Counted from the stretch's first letter, positions 19,053-28,090 are shown. The stretch is 64,000 nucleotides of DNA from Serratia sp. UGAL515B_01 (GCF_033095805.1 NZ_CP109901.1:1116001-1180000); one strand, 5' to 3'. The notes: generated by a model from the sequence alone, not told the origin. Numbers and translations are program-made.

Positions 19053-19829
19053 TTACAGGTAGGGTTTCACCCAACCCAGTCCCGCAGACGTTTCGCCACG
19101 GGGTTTATATTCACAGCCTATCCATCCCTGATAACCTATTTTGTCCAGCAGAGCGAAGAGCCACGGGTAATTCAGTTCGCCGTCGTCAGGTTCGCTGCGA
19201 TCGGGCACCGAGGCTATCTGGATATGGGCGTAGCGCCCGGCGAGTGACTTGAGTAAATGACTGATGTTGCCATCCACCAACTGGGCGTGGAAAAAATCGA
19301 ACTGGATGAACACATTTGAACGTTCGATGGCCGTAACCAGTTCTGCCGCCTGATGCTGGCTTGAAAACAGATAGTTGGGCTTCACCTGCGGGCTGAGTGC
19401 TTCGATCATCACCTTGATACCGTGGTGGGCAAAGGTATCAGCAGCGTATCGAAGATTGGTGATGAAGGTTTCCCGGTAACGGGCAATATCTTCACCGGGT
19501 GGCACAACGCCAGCCATCACGTGAACATTGGGGCATTGCAGAGCAATGGCATATTCCAAGGCACGGTCAATATCTGCACGCGCTTCCTGTTCGCGGCCCG
19601 GTATTGCCGCCAACCCCCACTCGCCATCGCTGACGTTGCCGGGTGCGGTATTGAATAGCACCTGCTGCAAATTGTTTTGCCGAAGCTTTTCAGCTAACAG
19701 ATCCGCGGAATAGTCATAGGGAAATAAAAATTCTACCGCACTAAATCCAGCCGCAGCAGCGGCCGAAAAACGCTCCAAAAACGGCAGTTCGGTGAACATC
19801 ATTGATAAATTGGCAGCAAATTTAGGCAT
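19053..19829 (-). CDS. otnI: OtnI, 2-oxo-tetronate isomerase
   Basis: A 258-residue TIM-barrel of the hydroxypyruvate isomerase family ([66 protein letters not shown]). Conserved Glu, Asp and His residues form the metal site. In the characterised pathway OtnI converts 2-oxo-tetronate to 3-oxo-tetronate, the substrate of OtnK. It lies 3 bases after otnC. Confidence 0.9.
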   Translation of the reverse strand: MPKFAANLSMMFTELPFLERFSAAAAAGFSAVEFLFPYDYSADLLAEKLRQNNLQQVLFNTAPGNVSDGEWGLAAIPGREQEARADIDRALEYAIALQCPNVHVMAGVVPPGEDIARYRETFITNLRYAADTFAHHGIKVMIEALSPQVKPNYLFSSQHQAAELVTAIERSNVFIQFDFFHAQLVDGNISHLLKSLAGRYAHIQIASVPDRSEPDDGELNYPWLFALLDKIGYQGWIGCEYKPRGETSAGLGWVKPYL

Positions 19830-19832
19830 TGT

Positions 19833-20483
19833 TCAGCTCCGTAACTCGGCAATTTCATCTTCGGTTAAATAGCGAATAGGGCGGTCACCGAGGGTAAAAA
19901 TCAGCTTGGCCGCATCTTCCATTTCTTCAGTGTTGTTCGCGGCTTCGCGCAAACTCTCGCCAGTGACAACCGGCCCGTGATTAGCGAGCAGAAAGGCTTT
20001 ATAAGCAGGGGCGAGTTTAGCCAGATCCTCCGCCAGCCGAGGATCGCCTGGGCGATAGTAAGGCACCACAGGTATCTGTCCGACGCGCATCACCACATAA
20101 GGAGTGAACGGCTTGATGGCATTTTCCGTATCCAGCCCCTGTAGGCAGGAGAGTGCGGTGAGATAAGTACAATGCAGGTGGACTACCGCTTTGCAAGCCG
20201 GGTTGTGTTGGTAAAGCGCACGGTGAAAACTGACCTCTTTCGAAGGTTTATCACCAGAGATCCATTCGCCGCTCAGCGTCACCTTCGACAGCCTATCTGC
20301 CTGTAATTCGCCAAGGCAGGAACCGGTCGGGGTGGCTAACAGCGTGCCATCCGGGAGCAACAGCGAAAGGTTGCCTGCTGAACCGGTCGCGTAGCCGCGT
20401 TGAAAAAAAGAGGCACCCAAACTTACCATCTCTTCTCTAGCCTGCCATTCGGCAATTTGGTGTTGTTCAGCGGTCATTGTCAT
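19833..20483 (-). CDS. otnC: OtnC, 3-oxo-tetronate 4-phosphate decarboxylase (class II aldolase family)
   Basis: A 216-residue class II aldolase/adducin fold: GSAGNLSLLLPDG, the catalytic KEVSFHRALY region, VVHLHCTYLTALSC with metal-binding His residues, and ANHGPVV. In the threonate pathways it decarboxylates 3-oxo-tetronate 4-phosphate to dihydroxyacetone phosphate. It overlaps otnK by 4 bases, so translation is coupled. Confidence 0.9.
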   Translation of the reverse strand: MTMTAEQHQIAEWQAREEMVSLGASFFQRGYATGSAGNLSLLLPDGTLLATPTGSCLGELQADRLSKVTLSGEWISGDKPSKEVSFHRALYQHNPACKAVVHLHCTYLTALSCLQGLDTENAIKPFTPYVVMRVGQIPVVPYYRPGDPRLAEDLAKLAPAYKAFLLANHGPVVTGESLREAANNTEEMEDAAKLIFTLGDRPIRYLTEDEIAELRS

Positions 20484-21742
20484 ACAGGGAACTCCGTTTG
20501 TGCTCTGGCAAAGAAGTTCTCATCGCCGAAATTACCCGATTTCAAGGCCAGTGATACAGGTTGCTCGAGGGCTCGTACCCAAGGGACACCAGGAGAAATG
20601 CATGGTCCAATGTGGAAACCACGGATCCCTAGTGCCTGCGTTACCACGCCCGATGTTTCACCGCCAGCAACAATAAAGCGGCTGAAACCCAACTGTTGCA
20701 AACGTTCGGCAACTTCTGCAAACAGAGACTCCACCGCCATGCTGGCGGCTTCAGTGCCATATTGCTGCTGAGTTTGTTGCAGGTTTTGTAGATCGGCAGT
20801 GGCATACAGCAGGGGAGCTAACAATTCACCCGAATGTTGTGCTACCCAGGCACTCAGCTCGGCGGCGTAGGCGCTGCGTTCGTTTGCATTGATGCAGCGT
20901 GCCACATCGATGCTTTGCGCTGACGCCTGCTGGCGATAACGTGCAACCTGCTTGTTGGTCATGAGTGAGCAGGAACCGGATAGCACCACGGCTTTGTCAC
21001 CTTGTGGTGCTCCGGCAGCCTGCGCTTTCTTTCCCCCCGCTTGCGCCCATTGACGCGCAATACCTATCGCCAATCCGGAACCCCCGGTGACCAGTTTCAT
21101 GGTTTTTAATGCTTCGCCCTGAGTGAGCAGGTGCTGTTCATTGAGGGTATCCAATACTACGTATCGCACACCCTGCTGTGCTAATTGCTGAAGTTTTTCC
21201 TGCACTGCGCCAGCACCGCGATCCATCTCCGCAGCATTAACCAGCCCGCAACGCCCAGATGCTTGTGCCTCCATCAACCGTAACAGATTGCTGTCTTTCA
21301 TTGGCGTGACCGGGTGATTACGCATACCCGATTCTGACAGTAACTGATCCATGACGAACAGATAGCCTTGATATACCGTGCGTCCATTAACCGGCAGTGC
21401 GGGCGAGATCACCGTTTGATGTTCGCCTAGAGCGTTGAGCAGGGCATCAGTGACGGGGCCGATATTGCCTTTGGCGGTGCTGTCGAAGGTGGAGCAATAT
21501 TTAAAGTAGAACTGGCGGCACCCCTGACGCTGTAGCCATGCAAGAGCCTGTAATGATTGCTCTACTGCTTGCTCGACAGGGCAGGAGCGTGATTTCAGGC
21601 TGATTACGACTGCCTGCGCATCCACTAGAGCGTCGTCTTGCGGTACGCCATTGAGTTGCACCGTCGGTAAACCGTTTTCCACCAGGAAACTGGCGATATC
21701 GGTGGCACCGGTAAAATCGTCTGCAATTACGCCGAGCAGCAT
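20480..21742 (-). CDS. otnK: OtnK, 3-oxo-tetronate kinase (DUF1537 family)
   Basis: A 420-residue four-carbon acid sugar kinase. N-terminal domain: VIADDFTGATDIASFL, with the acidic DD motif. C-terminal nucleotide-binding domain: VVLSGSCSLMTNKQV and FIVAGGETSGVVTQALG. It phosphorylates 3-oxo-tetronate at C4. It overlaps ltnD by one base upstream and otnC by four downstream, within a tightly packed catabolic operon. Confidence 0.92.
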   Translation of the reverse strand: MLLGVIADDFTGATDIASFLVENGLPTVQLNGVPQDDALVDAQAVVISLKSRSCPVEQAVEQSLQALAWLQRQGCRQFYFKYCSTFDSTAKGNIGPVTDALLNALGEHQTVISPALPVNGRTVYQGYLFVMDQLLSESGMRNHPVTPMKDSNLLRLMEAQASGRCGLVNAAEMDRGAGAVQEKLQQLAQQGVRYVVLDTLNEQHLLTQGEALKTMKLVTGGSGLAIGIARQWAQAGGKKAQAAGAPQGDKAVVLSGSCSLMTNKQVARYRQQASAQSIDVARCINANERSAYAAELSAWVAQHSGELLAPLLYATADLQNLQQTQQQYGTEAASMAVESLFAEVAERLQQLGFSRFIVAGGETSGVVTQALGIRGFHIGPCISPGVPWVRALEQPVSLALKSGNFGDENFFARAQTEFPV

Positions 21743-22656
21743 TATGCGTTCTCCTTACTTTTAGGCAGGTCGATACCAGCGAAAATCTTGATGACGGCAC
21801 TATCATCTTCTTTGCCATAACCTGCGTTACTGGCCGAGGTAAACATATTGAATGCAGTAGAGGCTAGCGGCAGAGGGAAGTGCAGCGCTTTGGCCGTATC
21901 GGCAACTAACCCAAGATCCTTGACGAAGATATCGACGGCAGATTTTGGTGTGTAATCCCCGTCGACCACATGACGCATACGGTTTTCAAACATCCAAGAA
22001 TTACCTGCTGCGTGGGTAACAACGTCGTACATGACGTCTAATGGGATACCGGCGCGTGCGGCCAGTGCCATCGCTTCTGCGCCTGCAGCAATGTGAACGC
22101 CAGCCAGCAATTGGTGAATGATTTTGACCGTTGCTCCCAAACCTATCTCTTCGCCAATGCGGTAAACTTTACCGGCTACGGCATCCAAGACCGGCTGCAA
22201 CTGTGCGAAGGTGCTCTCACTTCCTGAAGCCATCACTGTCATTTCACCCTCTGCGGCCTTGGCGGCACCACCTGAAACGGGGGCATCCAACATGGGCAGG
22301 TTATATGCCTTCAGTTTTAGTTCGATCTCTTTGGCGTCGGCAGCGGAGATGGTGGAAGAGACCATAACAGGGGTATTGGTTTTTAACCGTGCAGCCAAGC
22401 CGTTATCCCCGAAGAGAATGGTTTTCACCTGTGCTGCATTGACCACTAACAGCACCACGGCATCCAGCTCGCCGGCAAAGCTATCAGCGCTGGTAGCAGC
22501 CTGTTTAGCGCCTGCTTGTTTAAGCGTGGCTAACGCTTGTGGATTGAGATCGATACCGTAAGTAGTCAACCCTGCTTTGATACAGGATTTTGCAGCACCC
22601 ATGCCCATCGAGCCTAAACCGACGATACAAACTGAATAGTTTTCTGATTGTGTCAT
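21742..22656 (-). CDS. ltnD: LtnD, L-threonate dehydrogenase
   Basis: A 304-residue beta-hydroxyacid dehydrogenase: NAD-binding GLGSMGMGAAKSCIKAGL, substrate loop DAPVSGGAAKAAEG and catalytic Lys in GATVKIIHQLLAGVH. It oxidises L-threonate to 2-oxo-tetronate, the entry step for OtnI/OtnK/OtnC. It is the first gene of the operon and is divergent from the DeoR regulator across a 246-base AT-rich region. E. coli YgbJ is the counterpart. Confidence 0.9.
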   Translation of the reverse strand: MTQSENYSVCIVGLGSMGMGAAKSCIKAGLTTYGIDLNPQALATLKQAGAKQAATSADSFAGELDAVVLLVVNAAQVKTILFGDNGLAARLKTNTPVMVSSTISAADAKEIELKLKAYNLPMLDAPVSGGAAKAAEGEMTVMASGSESTFAQLQPVLDAVAGKVYRIGEEIGLGATVKIIHQLLAGVHIAAGAEAMALAARAGIPLDVMYDVVTHAAGNSWMFENRMRHVVDGDYTPKSAVDIFVKDLGLVADTAKALHFPLPLASTAFNMFTSASNAGYGKEDDSAVIKIFAGIDLPKSKENA

Positions 22657-22902
22657 GATGTCCGCCTGTTAATTTTAGTGATTATTTGTTTTGTTGTGTT
22701 AAATATAAGCGTTTACAGCCATTTATTTGGTGATCGTCTTCACATATTTTAACAATTAAGGTTTTAAGTAAACTGCCTGTAATCTATTAATTATTTGTTT
22801 TTTATGTATATTTATAATTGTGTAATTTAAGAACGACTCTTTCATTGCACGAAAATTGACGTAAAATCACAGTTATTATCATTATGTTATAGAGAGGGGC
22901 CT
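22657..22902. promoter_or_regulatory. Divergent promoter region with repeated 12-base motif
   Basis: AT-rich spacer between ltnD and its regulator. ATTATTTGTTTT occurs twice in the same orientation, at 22681-22692 and 22790-22801, one near each gene. These are candidate operators for the DeoR-type regulator, on pattern alone. Confidence 0.45.
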
Positions 22903-23667
22903 GTGATACCTGTTGAGCGTCACCAACAAATTTTGGCACTGGTGTCTGAACGCGGTGTGATCAGTATTGCTGAATTGACAGAAAGGTTAGGGGTATCCCA
23001 TATGACCATTCGGCGCGATCTGCAAAAGCTGGAAGAGCAGGGGGCGGTACTGACCGTCTCTGGCGGTGTGCAGTCAGCCGAACGTATCGCTATTGAGCCA
23101 TCGCATCAGGACAAAGAGGGGATGTTCAGCCAGCAGAAAGAGGCTATTGGGCGTCTGGCTGCGCAACAGGTCCCTGCTCATAGCTGCATCTATCTGGATG
23201 CAGGGACGACGACGCTGGCACTGGCTCGACACATTGCTGAGCGTTCCGATATCACTGTCGTAACCAACGACTTTGTGATCGCGGCATATTTGCTTGAACG
23301 CAGCCAGTGCAAGTTGATCCACACCGGGGGAACAGTATGCCGTGAAAACCGCTCCTGTGTCGGTGCGGCTGCGGCTCATGCGTTGCGTAATTTGTTTATC
23401 GATCTGGCATTTATCTCCGCTTCTTCCTGGAGCATGCGAGGGTTATCAACCCCCAACGAGGATAAGGTGGGGGTTAAAAAAGCCATTGTTGAAGCCAGCC
23501 GCCGTTGTATTTTGCTAAGTGATACTTCTAAATACGGCAAGGTAGCGACTTATCTGGCGCTGCCAATCTCGGTATTTGATGTGATTATTACGGATGAAAA
23601 CCTGCCGGAAACGGCTAGAGAGACGATTATGCAGGCAAACATCTCGTTACTCACTGCGTTGATATAA
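22903..23667 (+). CDS. ygbI: DeoR-family regulator of the tetronate operon (YgbI-like)
   Basis: A 254-residue regulator. The N-terminal DeoR winged helix (RHQQILALVSERGVISIAELTERLGVSHMTIRRDLQKLEEQG) is followed by a sugar-phosphate sensor domain (YLDAGTTTLALA, VTNDFVIAAYLL, GGTVCRENRSCVGAAA, LLSDTSKYG). The start codon is GTG behind AGAGAGGGG. It is divergent from the ltnD operon and most likely represses it until a phosphorylated pathway intermediate accumulates. Confidence 0.88.
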   Translation: MIPVERHQQILALVSERGVISIAELTERLGVSHMTIRRDLQKLEEQGAVLTVSGGVQSAERIAIEPSHQDKEGMFSQQKEAIGRLAAQQVPAHSCIYLDAGTTTLALARHIAERSDITVVTNDFVIAAYLLERSQCKLIHTGGTVCRENRSCVGAAAAHALRNLFIDLAFISASSWSMRGLSTPNEDKVGVKKAIVEASRRCILLSDTSKYGKVATYLALPISVFDVIITDENLPETARETIMQANISLLTALI

Positions 23668-23787
23668 GTCTTTTTCTATAAAATAGACCTTGGATGGTAG
23701 GTGGTGTCCATTTAAATTCCCCCAGCCTCGTGAGCCGTATTCCAAAAGCTCGGATGAACGGATACCGGGCTTGATGGCTGGTTTTTA

Positions 23788-23827
23788 GCTCTGCGCCGCG
23801 ACTACTGCAATTAAAGAACACAGCTTA
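23788..23827 (-). repeat. Family-1 element right end, degenerate, overlapping a stop codon
   Basis: CAATTAAAGAACACAGCTTA corresponds to the right end CAATTGAGGGACACAGCCTA of the family. Read on the minus strand, its terminal TTAAG provides the TAA stop of the histidine kinase. Confidence 0.5.
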
Positions 23828-25291
23828 ATAGACGGGAACCGAAAAACGGAAACAGGCTCCGGCCTGCGCTTGCTCCACCAGCGTGATATCGCTGCCGTGC
23901 AACTGCAGAATACGTTTCACAATCATCAGACCTAATCCTCCTGCATGGCGACGCGCATTGTTCAGAATTGATGGGCGTATAAACAGACCTGAACGCAATT
24001 CCTGCGGAATGCCAGGCCCGGTATCATTTACCTGTACCATTACTTTATTTTCTTGTGGCCAAAGATGAACTTCGATCTCGCCACCTTGTGGCGTGTGGCG
24101 GATAGCGTTATCCAGCAGATTGGTGAGTACCCGCTCTATCATACTGAGATCGGCATTCACCAACGGCAGCCCAGATTGTATATCGGCATGCAGCCGCTGC
24201 TGGCGCGCAACGGTAGCTAATTCGAATTTTTGGAACACATCCTGCACGAGTTCACTAAGCGAGAAAGCTTCCTTCTGGGGTTTTACCACGCCGTATTCCA
24301 GCCGTGCCAGTTCGAATAATTCCTGAGCCAATCGGCCCACCTTAAGGCTTTGTGCCAGGGCGATCTCCAGATAACGCTGGCGGTCGGTTTCTGTCATGCT
24401 GGATGATTTCACCGAGAGCGTTTCCAGATAACCGTGCAGCGAGGTTAGTGGGGTGCGCAAATCATGAGAAATATTGGCGATAAACTCACGGCGCTGTTGA
24501 TCCTGCTGTGAAAGCGTCTGCCACTGCTCGGCAATACGTTGTGCCATGCTACGGAATGCTTGTTGCAATAGGCTTACTTCATCGCGACGATTACTGTCTA
24601 GTGGGGCATTAGCATAGGCTTGCAGGGCGACGATACCATTACTGTCCAGCGCCACGACCTGTTGAGTCAGCCGGCGTATCGGGCGAGTAACCCAGCGAAA
24701 AGCAAAAATGCCCGCCACCAAACCAAATAGCACCACTAATCCCATTGACCACAGTGCCGAGTAGATCGCAGAGTTGGCCTGTGCGCTATTGGCTAATACC
24801 GCGTAGTTTTCCCCCAGTAAAACAACATAAACATAACCTTCGATTTCATCATTTACTTTTAGCGGGGCAACGCTGAATACTTTCCCGGTATTTTTGTCGC
24901 GGGGGTCGTCACCATAGATTGGCATTTTCTCCCCTGTGAGTAAGGCGTGTATCGGTGACAGATCGACCTTCTGGCGTTTCAGACGCCCGGGTGGTGCCGC
25001 ATTACCGACAATATTGCCTTGCTTGTCCAGCAGGTAAACTTCTACGCTCGGATTTACCGCCATTAATTGGCTGAAGAGAGTATTAACAGACTCATTATTC
25101 CAGCCTTTCTGACTCAGTAACGGGTTGCTGATGGCGATGTGTTTTGCCAGATTTGCGGAAAGCCGCTGGATCACCGCTTGGCTATATTGTGTGCTGCTGC
25201 GCACCTGCAGCACGCCGGAGATGGTGCAACACATCAGCAGGAGTAGAACAAAAACTAAAGTCAGACGTTGTGTTAGTGTGAGATTTTTCAT
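23825..25291 (-). CDS. Membrane sensor histidine kinase
   Basis: A 488-residue orthodox kinase: TM near 9-28; a periplasmic sensor loop of about 140 residues; TM near 175-195 (SALWSMGLVVLFGLVAGIFAF); HAMP; HisKA with phospho-His276 in FIANISHDLRTPLTSLHG; and HATPase with DNAIRHTPQGG, NDTGPGIP and GGLGLMIV. The partner regulator gene lies 3 bases upstream. The stimulus is unknown. Location beside a divergent cytochrome b and Mo-oxidoreductase operon suggests a role in envelope redox or sulfoxide/oxidant sensing (inference). The stop codon is supplied by a repeat end. Confidence 0.9.
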   Translation of the reverse strand: MKNLTLTQRLTLVFVLLLLMCCTISGVLQVRSSTQYSQAVIQRLSANLAKHIAISNPLLSQKGWNNESVNTLFSQLMAVNPSVEVYLLDKQGNIVGNAAPPGRLKRQKVDLSPIHALLTGEKMPIYGDDPRDKNTGKVFSVAPLKVNDEIEGYVYVVLLGENYAVLANSAQANSAIYSALWSMGLVVLFGLVAGIFAFRWVTRPIRRLTQQVVALDSNGIVALQAYANAPLDSNRRDEVSLLQQAFRSMAQRIAEQWQTLSQQDQQRREFIANISHDLRTPLTSLHGYLETLSVKSSSMTETDRQRYLEIALAQSLKVGRLAQELFELARLEYGVVKPQKEAFSLSELVQDVFQKFELATVARQQRLHADIQSGLPLVNADLSMIERVLTNLLDNAIRHTPQGGEIEVHLWPQENKVMVQVNDTGPGIPQELRSGLFIRPSILNNARRHAGGLGLMIVKRILQLHGSDITLVEQAQAGACFRFSVPVY

Positions 25292-25294
25292 GAT

Positions 25295-26008
25295 TCACTC
25301 TTGCGGCGAAGCGGCGAATTTATACCCCAAACCCCACACGGTGAGTATGTGCTCAGGCTCCGCAGGGTTGCGTTCAATTTTGATCCGCAGGCGGTTGATA
25401 TGGGTATTAACGGTATGTTCATACCCCTCGTGCTGATAACCCCAGACCTGATTTAATAAGCTTAAGCGGGAAAAAACCTTACCAGGGTGACGTGCAAAAA
25501 AGTAGAGTAGATCAAACTCTCGTGGTGTGAGTTCTACGGGGTGTTGGTTTAGAAAAACTTCACGCGCGATAGGATCGATGGTCAGCCCATCAAAATTTAA
25601 TGTTCCTGCGTCCATACGCAGGTTACGCGTCATCGCTTCTTGGCGTCTGAACAGCGCTTTGACCCGTGCGACCAGCTCAAGCATAGAGAAAGGTTTGGCA
25701 AGATAATCGTCAGCACCTAATTCAAGGCCCAATACCCGATGAATTTCGCTGGATCGGGCACTGGTGATGATGATCGGCGTATAACGTGCCATGCTGCGGG
25801 CGCGGCGGCATATCTCAAGGCCATCAATGCCCGGTAACATCAGATCGAGTATCAACGCATCCCATCCACCCTGTTCCAGCATTGCCATGCCAAGCTCCCC
25901 ATCGGCAGCGTGACTGATGTCGTATCCTTCATCGCGAAGATGTAGCTGCAAGAGTTCAGCGATATTACTGTCGTCCTCAACGATCAAGATTCGTTTTGCC
26001 ATGTTCAT
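25295..26008 (-). CDS. OmpR-family response regulator
   Basis: About 237 residues: a receiver with IVEDDSN, phospho-Asp55 in LILDLMLPGIDG and Lys in YLAKPFS, followed by an OmpR/PhoB winged helix (LTPREFDLLYFFARHPGKVFSR ... TVNTHINRLRIKIE). The start at 26008 is chosen for a GGTGG ribosome site 5 bases away; an ATG two codons later (MAKRILIV) is possible. It is transcribed first, with the kinase gene 3 bases behind. The 151-base divergent gap to the cytochrome gene is the obvious target. Confidence 0.9.
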   Translation of the reverse strand: MNMAKRILIVEDDSNIAELLQLHLRDEGYDISHAADGELGMAMLEQGGWDALILDLMLPGIDGLEICRRARSMARYTPIIITSARSSEIHRVLGLELGADDYLAKPFSMLELVARVKALFRRQEAMTRNLRMDAGTLNFDGLTIDPIAREVFLNQHPVELTPREFDLLYFFARHPGKVFSRLSLLNQVWGYQHEGYEHTVNTHINRLRIKIERNPAEPEHILTVWGLGYKFAASPQE

Positions 26009-26159
26009 TATTCCCACCGCGATTGACTGGCCTTGCTTAAGTCTACACAACCCCTACCTGCCGAGTTATCACATTTTATTTAACTTTGCGTGAGGCCTTC
26101 GGGAACTGATTGCACTAATACTTGAAGGGTGCAAATTATTATGGTCAAGGAGAGAAGTG

Positions 26160-26771
26160 ATGAGCATGTCCATGACGCCAGAAAAATCGGTAGTGATTCA
26201 TCCGCTTTGGCTCAGGATCACACACTGGTTAAATGCCCTGGCCATGTTGATCATGGTGACCAGTGGTTGGCGTATTTATAACGCTTCACCCCTGTTTAAC
26301 TTTAGATTTATGAACGAACTCACGCTCGGTGGATGGTTGGGTGGCGCATTGCAATGGCACTTTGCGGGGATGTGGTTGTTTGGTATCAATGGCCTGCTCT
26401 ATCTGTTGGTCAATCTGTGCAGTGGCCGCTTTAAACGCAAATTTTGGCCCCTTAGCCCGCGACAGTTTTTTGCCGATATGTGGGCGGCGTTGCGTGGCAA
26501 ATTACAACATGCTGATTTACGTCATTACAACATGGTGCAACGGGGTATGTATCTGTTCGTCATTGTCGCCAGCATCATGATGGTTGTTTCCGGCCTGGTG
26601 ATGTGGAAGTCAGTGCAATTTCCGCTGCTGCGTACTCTGCTGGGGGGCTATGAAACTGCGCGTTATATCCACTTTTTTGCCATGACGGCTTTGGTTGGAT
26701 TTGTGGCGATACATTTAATCATGGTGGCCTTGGTGCCGAGGACTTTGCTTGCCATGTTGCGTGGTCGATGA
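26160..26771 (+). CDS. Cytochrome b561-type membrane subunit (cytochrome b/b6 domain)
   Basis: A 203-residue protein with four hydrophobic helices. Probable heme ligands are HPLWLRITHWLNALAML (His14 and His22), WHFAGMWLFG and YIHFFAMTALVGFVAIHLIMVAL. It resembles the cytochrome b subunits of Ni-hydrogenase, formate dehydrogenase and thiosulfate reductase. It probably passes quinol electrons to the molybdopterin protein encoded 10 bases downstream. A GGAG site lies 7 bases before the ATG at 26160; a GTG one codon earlier is less well spaced. Confidence 0.87.
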   Translation: MSMSMTPEKSVVIHPLWLRITHWLNALAMLIMVTSGWRIYNASPLFNFRFMNELTLGGWLGGALQWHFAGMWLFGINGLLYLLVNLCSGRFKRKFWPLSPRQFFADMWAALRGKLQHADLRHYNMVQRGMYLFVIVASIMMVVSGLVMWKSVQFPLLRTLLGGYETARYIHFFAMTALVGFVAIHLIMVALVPRTLLAMLRGR

Positions 26772-26781
26772 GGAGACGTTG

Positions 26782-27570
26782 ATGAAATCGGAAAAGCAAC
26801 CCATAAGTCTGAGCGAAAGCCAGGATATCGTGAAGGAAGCACAGCGTTTGCTTGCTAGCCAACTGGCATCCTCATCACGCCGCCGCTTTTTACGCAATGG
26901 CTTGACATTAGGCGGGATCACCATGCTCACCGGTTGTGATCTGAGTGACAACACCCATGTGGAGCAGGCATTGAACCGTATTTCACGCTTTAACGATCGG
27001 GTACAAGGCTGGCTATTCAATGCCGATCATTTGGCGCCCGTATACCCGGAATCAATGATCACTCGGCCTTTCCCGTTCAACGCATTTTATAGTGAGGAGG
27101 AGGCACCCGATATCAATGGTGATGATTATAGGTTGGAGGTGGCAGGGTTAGTGTTGCATAAGCAGCCCTGGACGCTAGCACAATTACACCAAATGACCCA
27201 GATCAGTCAGGTTACACGCCATATCTGCGTTGAGGGCTGGAGTGCAATCGGTAAATGGGGGGGCGTACCGTTTGCTGCTTTCCTGCGAGCTATTGGTGCA
27301 GATCTGAATGCCCGTTATATCAGTTTCAGGTGTGCTGATGATTATTACACTAGTATTGATATGGCCACTGCACTGCATCCGCAAACCATTATGGCACTGA
27401 CTTACGACGGACAAATTCTACCGCGTAAGTATGGTTACCCAATGAAGCTGCGTATGCCGACCAAGCTTGGCTACAAGAATCCGAAACATATTCAAGCCAT
27501 CGAGGTGACTAATCATTTCTCCGGCGGTTACTGGGAAGACCAAGGTTATAACTGGTTCGGCGGCAGTTAA
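26782..27570 (+). CDS. Tat-exported molybdopterin-dependent oxidoreductase with lipobox
   Basis: A 262-residue protein of the sulfite oxidase/MsrP (YedY) fold: ITRPFPFNAFY, then HICVEGWSAIGKWGGVPF with Cys149 as the expected Mo-coordinating thiolate, and KYGYPMKLRMPTKLGYKNPKHIQAIE. The N-terminus has a twin-arginine motif (SRRRFLRNG, 32-40), a hydrophobic stretch and LTGC ending at Cys52, which fits a lipobox. It is therefore probably exported folded by Tat and may be lipid-anchored. Electrons would come from the cytochrome b encoded immediately upstream. The substrate is unknown. Confidence 0.88.
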   Translation: MKSEKQPISLSESQDIVKEAQRLLASQLASSSRRRFLRNGLTLGGITMLTGCDLSDNTHVEQALNRISRFNDRVQGWLFNADHLAPVYPESMITRPFPFNAFYSEEEAPDINGDDYRLEVAGLVLHKQPWTLAQLHQMTQISQVTRHICVEGWSAIGKWGGVPFAAFLRAIGADLNARYISFRCADDYYTSIDMATALHPQTIMALTYDGQILPRKYGYPMKLRMPTKLGYKNPKHIQAIEVTNHFSGGYWEDQGYNWFGGS

Positions 27571-27587
27571 CTGCTGTTGAACAATAT

Positions 27588-27639
27588 CAGGCTGTGTCCC
27601 TTAATAGAATCGTGATGGCGAATTAAGGGACAGAGCTTA
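27588..27639. repeat. Family-1 miniature element, minimal copy (52 bp)
   Basis: CAGGCTGTGTCCCTTAAT ... AATTAAGGGACAGAGCTTA form near-perfect inverted ends with about 15 bases between. It lies between the Mo-oxidoreductase and the MxKDx repeat gene and could fold into one long hairpin in their transcript. Confidence 0.75.
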
Positions 27640-27678
27640 CGGCACGCTTAGTGCCTTTCAATAAGAGAAGGAAAAACC

Positions 27679-28044
27679 ATGAAAAAGTTATTTGCAATGA
27701 TGATGTGTAGTGCTCTGATGTTGGGTGTTACAGGAGCCCATGCGGCAGACAGCATGAGCCAAGACGCGATGAAAAAAGACGATATGGGGCAAATGTCCCA
27801 TGAGGGGATGGCCAAAGATGGCATGAAAAAAGATCACATGGGCAAGGATGCAATGAAGCATGACGGTATGGATAAAAAGCACATGGGCAAGGATGCAATG
27901 AAGCATGACGGTATGGATAAAGAGCACATGGGTAAGGATGCGATGAAACATGACGGTATGGATAAAGAGCACATGGGTAAGGATGCGATGAAACATGACG
28001 GCATGAAGAAAGACTCGATGGCTAAAGATAGCATGAGTCAATAA
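27679..28044 (+). CDS. Secreted pentapeptide MxKDx repeat protein
   Basis: A 121-residue precursor with signal peptide MKKLFAMMMCSALMLGVTGAHA. The rest is almost only Met, Lys, Asp, His and Gly in 5-residue steps (MKKDH MGKDA MKHDG MDKEH), like the small MxKDx pentapeptide-repeat family. Four 45-base units run from 27829 to 28002. The regular Met and His spacing suggests metal binding (Cu, for example) or sacrificial methionine oxidation in the periplasm; neither is shown. The AAGGA ribosome site is strong. It follows the Mo-oxidoreductase gene on the same strand. Confidence 0.85.
   Translation: MKKLFAMMMCSALMLGVTGAHAADSMSQDAMKKDDMGQMSHEGMAKDGMKKDHMGKDAMKHDGMDKKHMGKDAMKHDGMDKEHMGKDAMKHDGMDKEHMGKDAMKHDGMKKDSMAKDSMSQ
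27829..28002 (+). repeat. 45-bp tandem repeat inside the MxKDx gene (3.9 units)
   Basis: Units begin at 27829, 27874, 27919 and 27964, each encoding a 15-residue K-x-HMGKDAMKHDGMD block. The last two units are identical over 39 bases, pointing to recent duplication and likely copy-number variation between strains. Confidence 0.9.
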
Positions 28045-28090
28045 TCAGGCGTTATCACCAATAGTAATCACTTTTTGTGATTATCAAAAC

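Noticed and set aside
27829..28002. CRISPR array
   Set aside because: The regular repeats are in-frame coding units without spacers.
27688..28041. Long open frames antisense to the MxKDx gene
   Set aside because: They arise because the tandem repeat lacks reverse stop codons; the forward frame has the signal peptide, ribosome site and family pattern.
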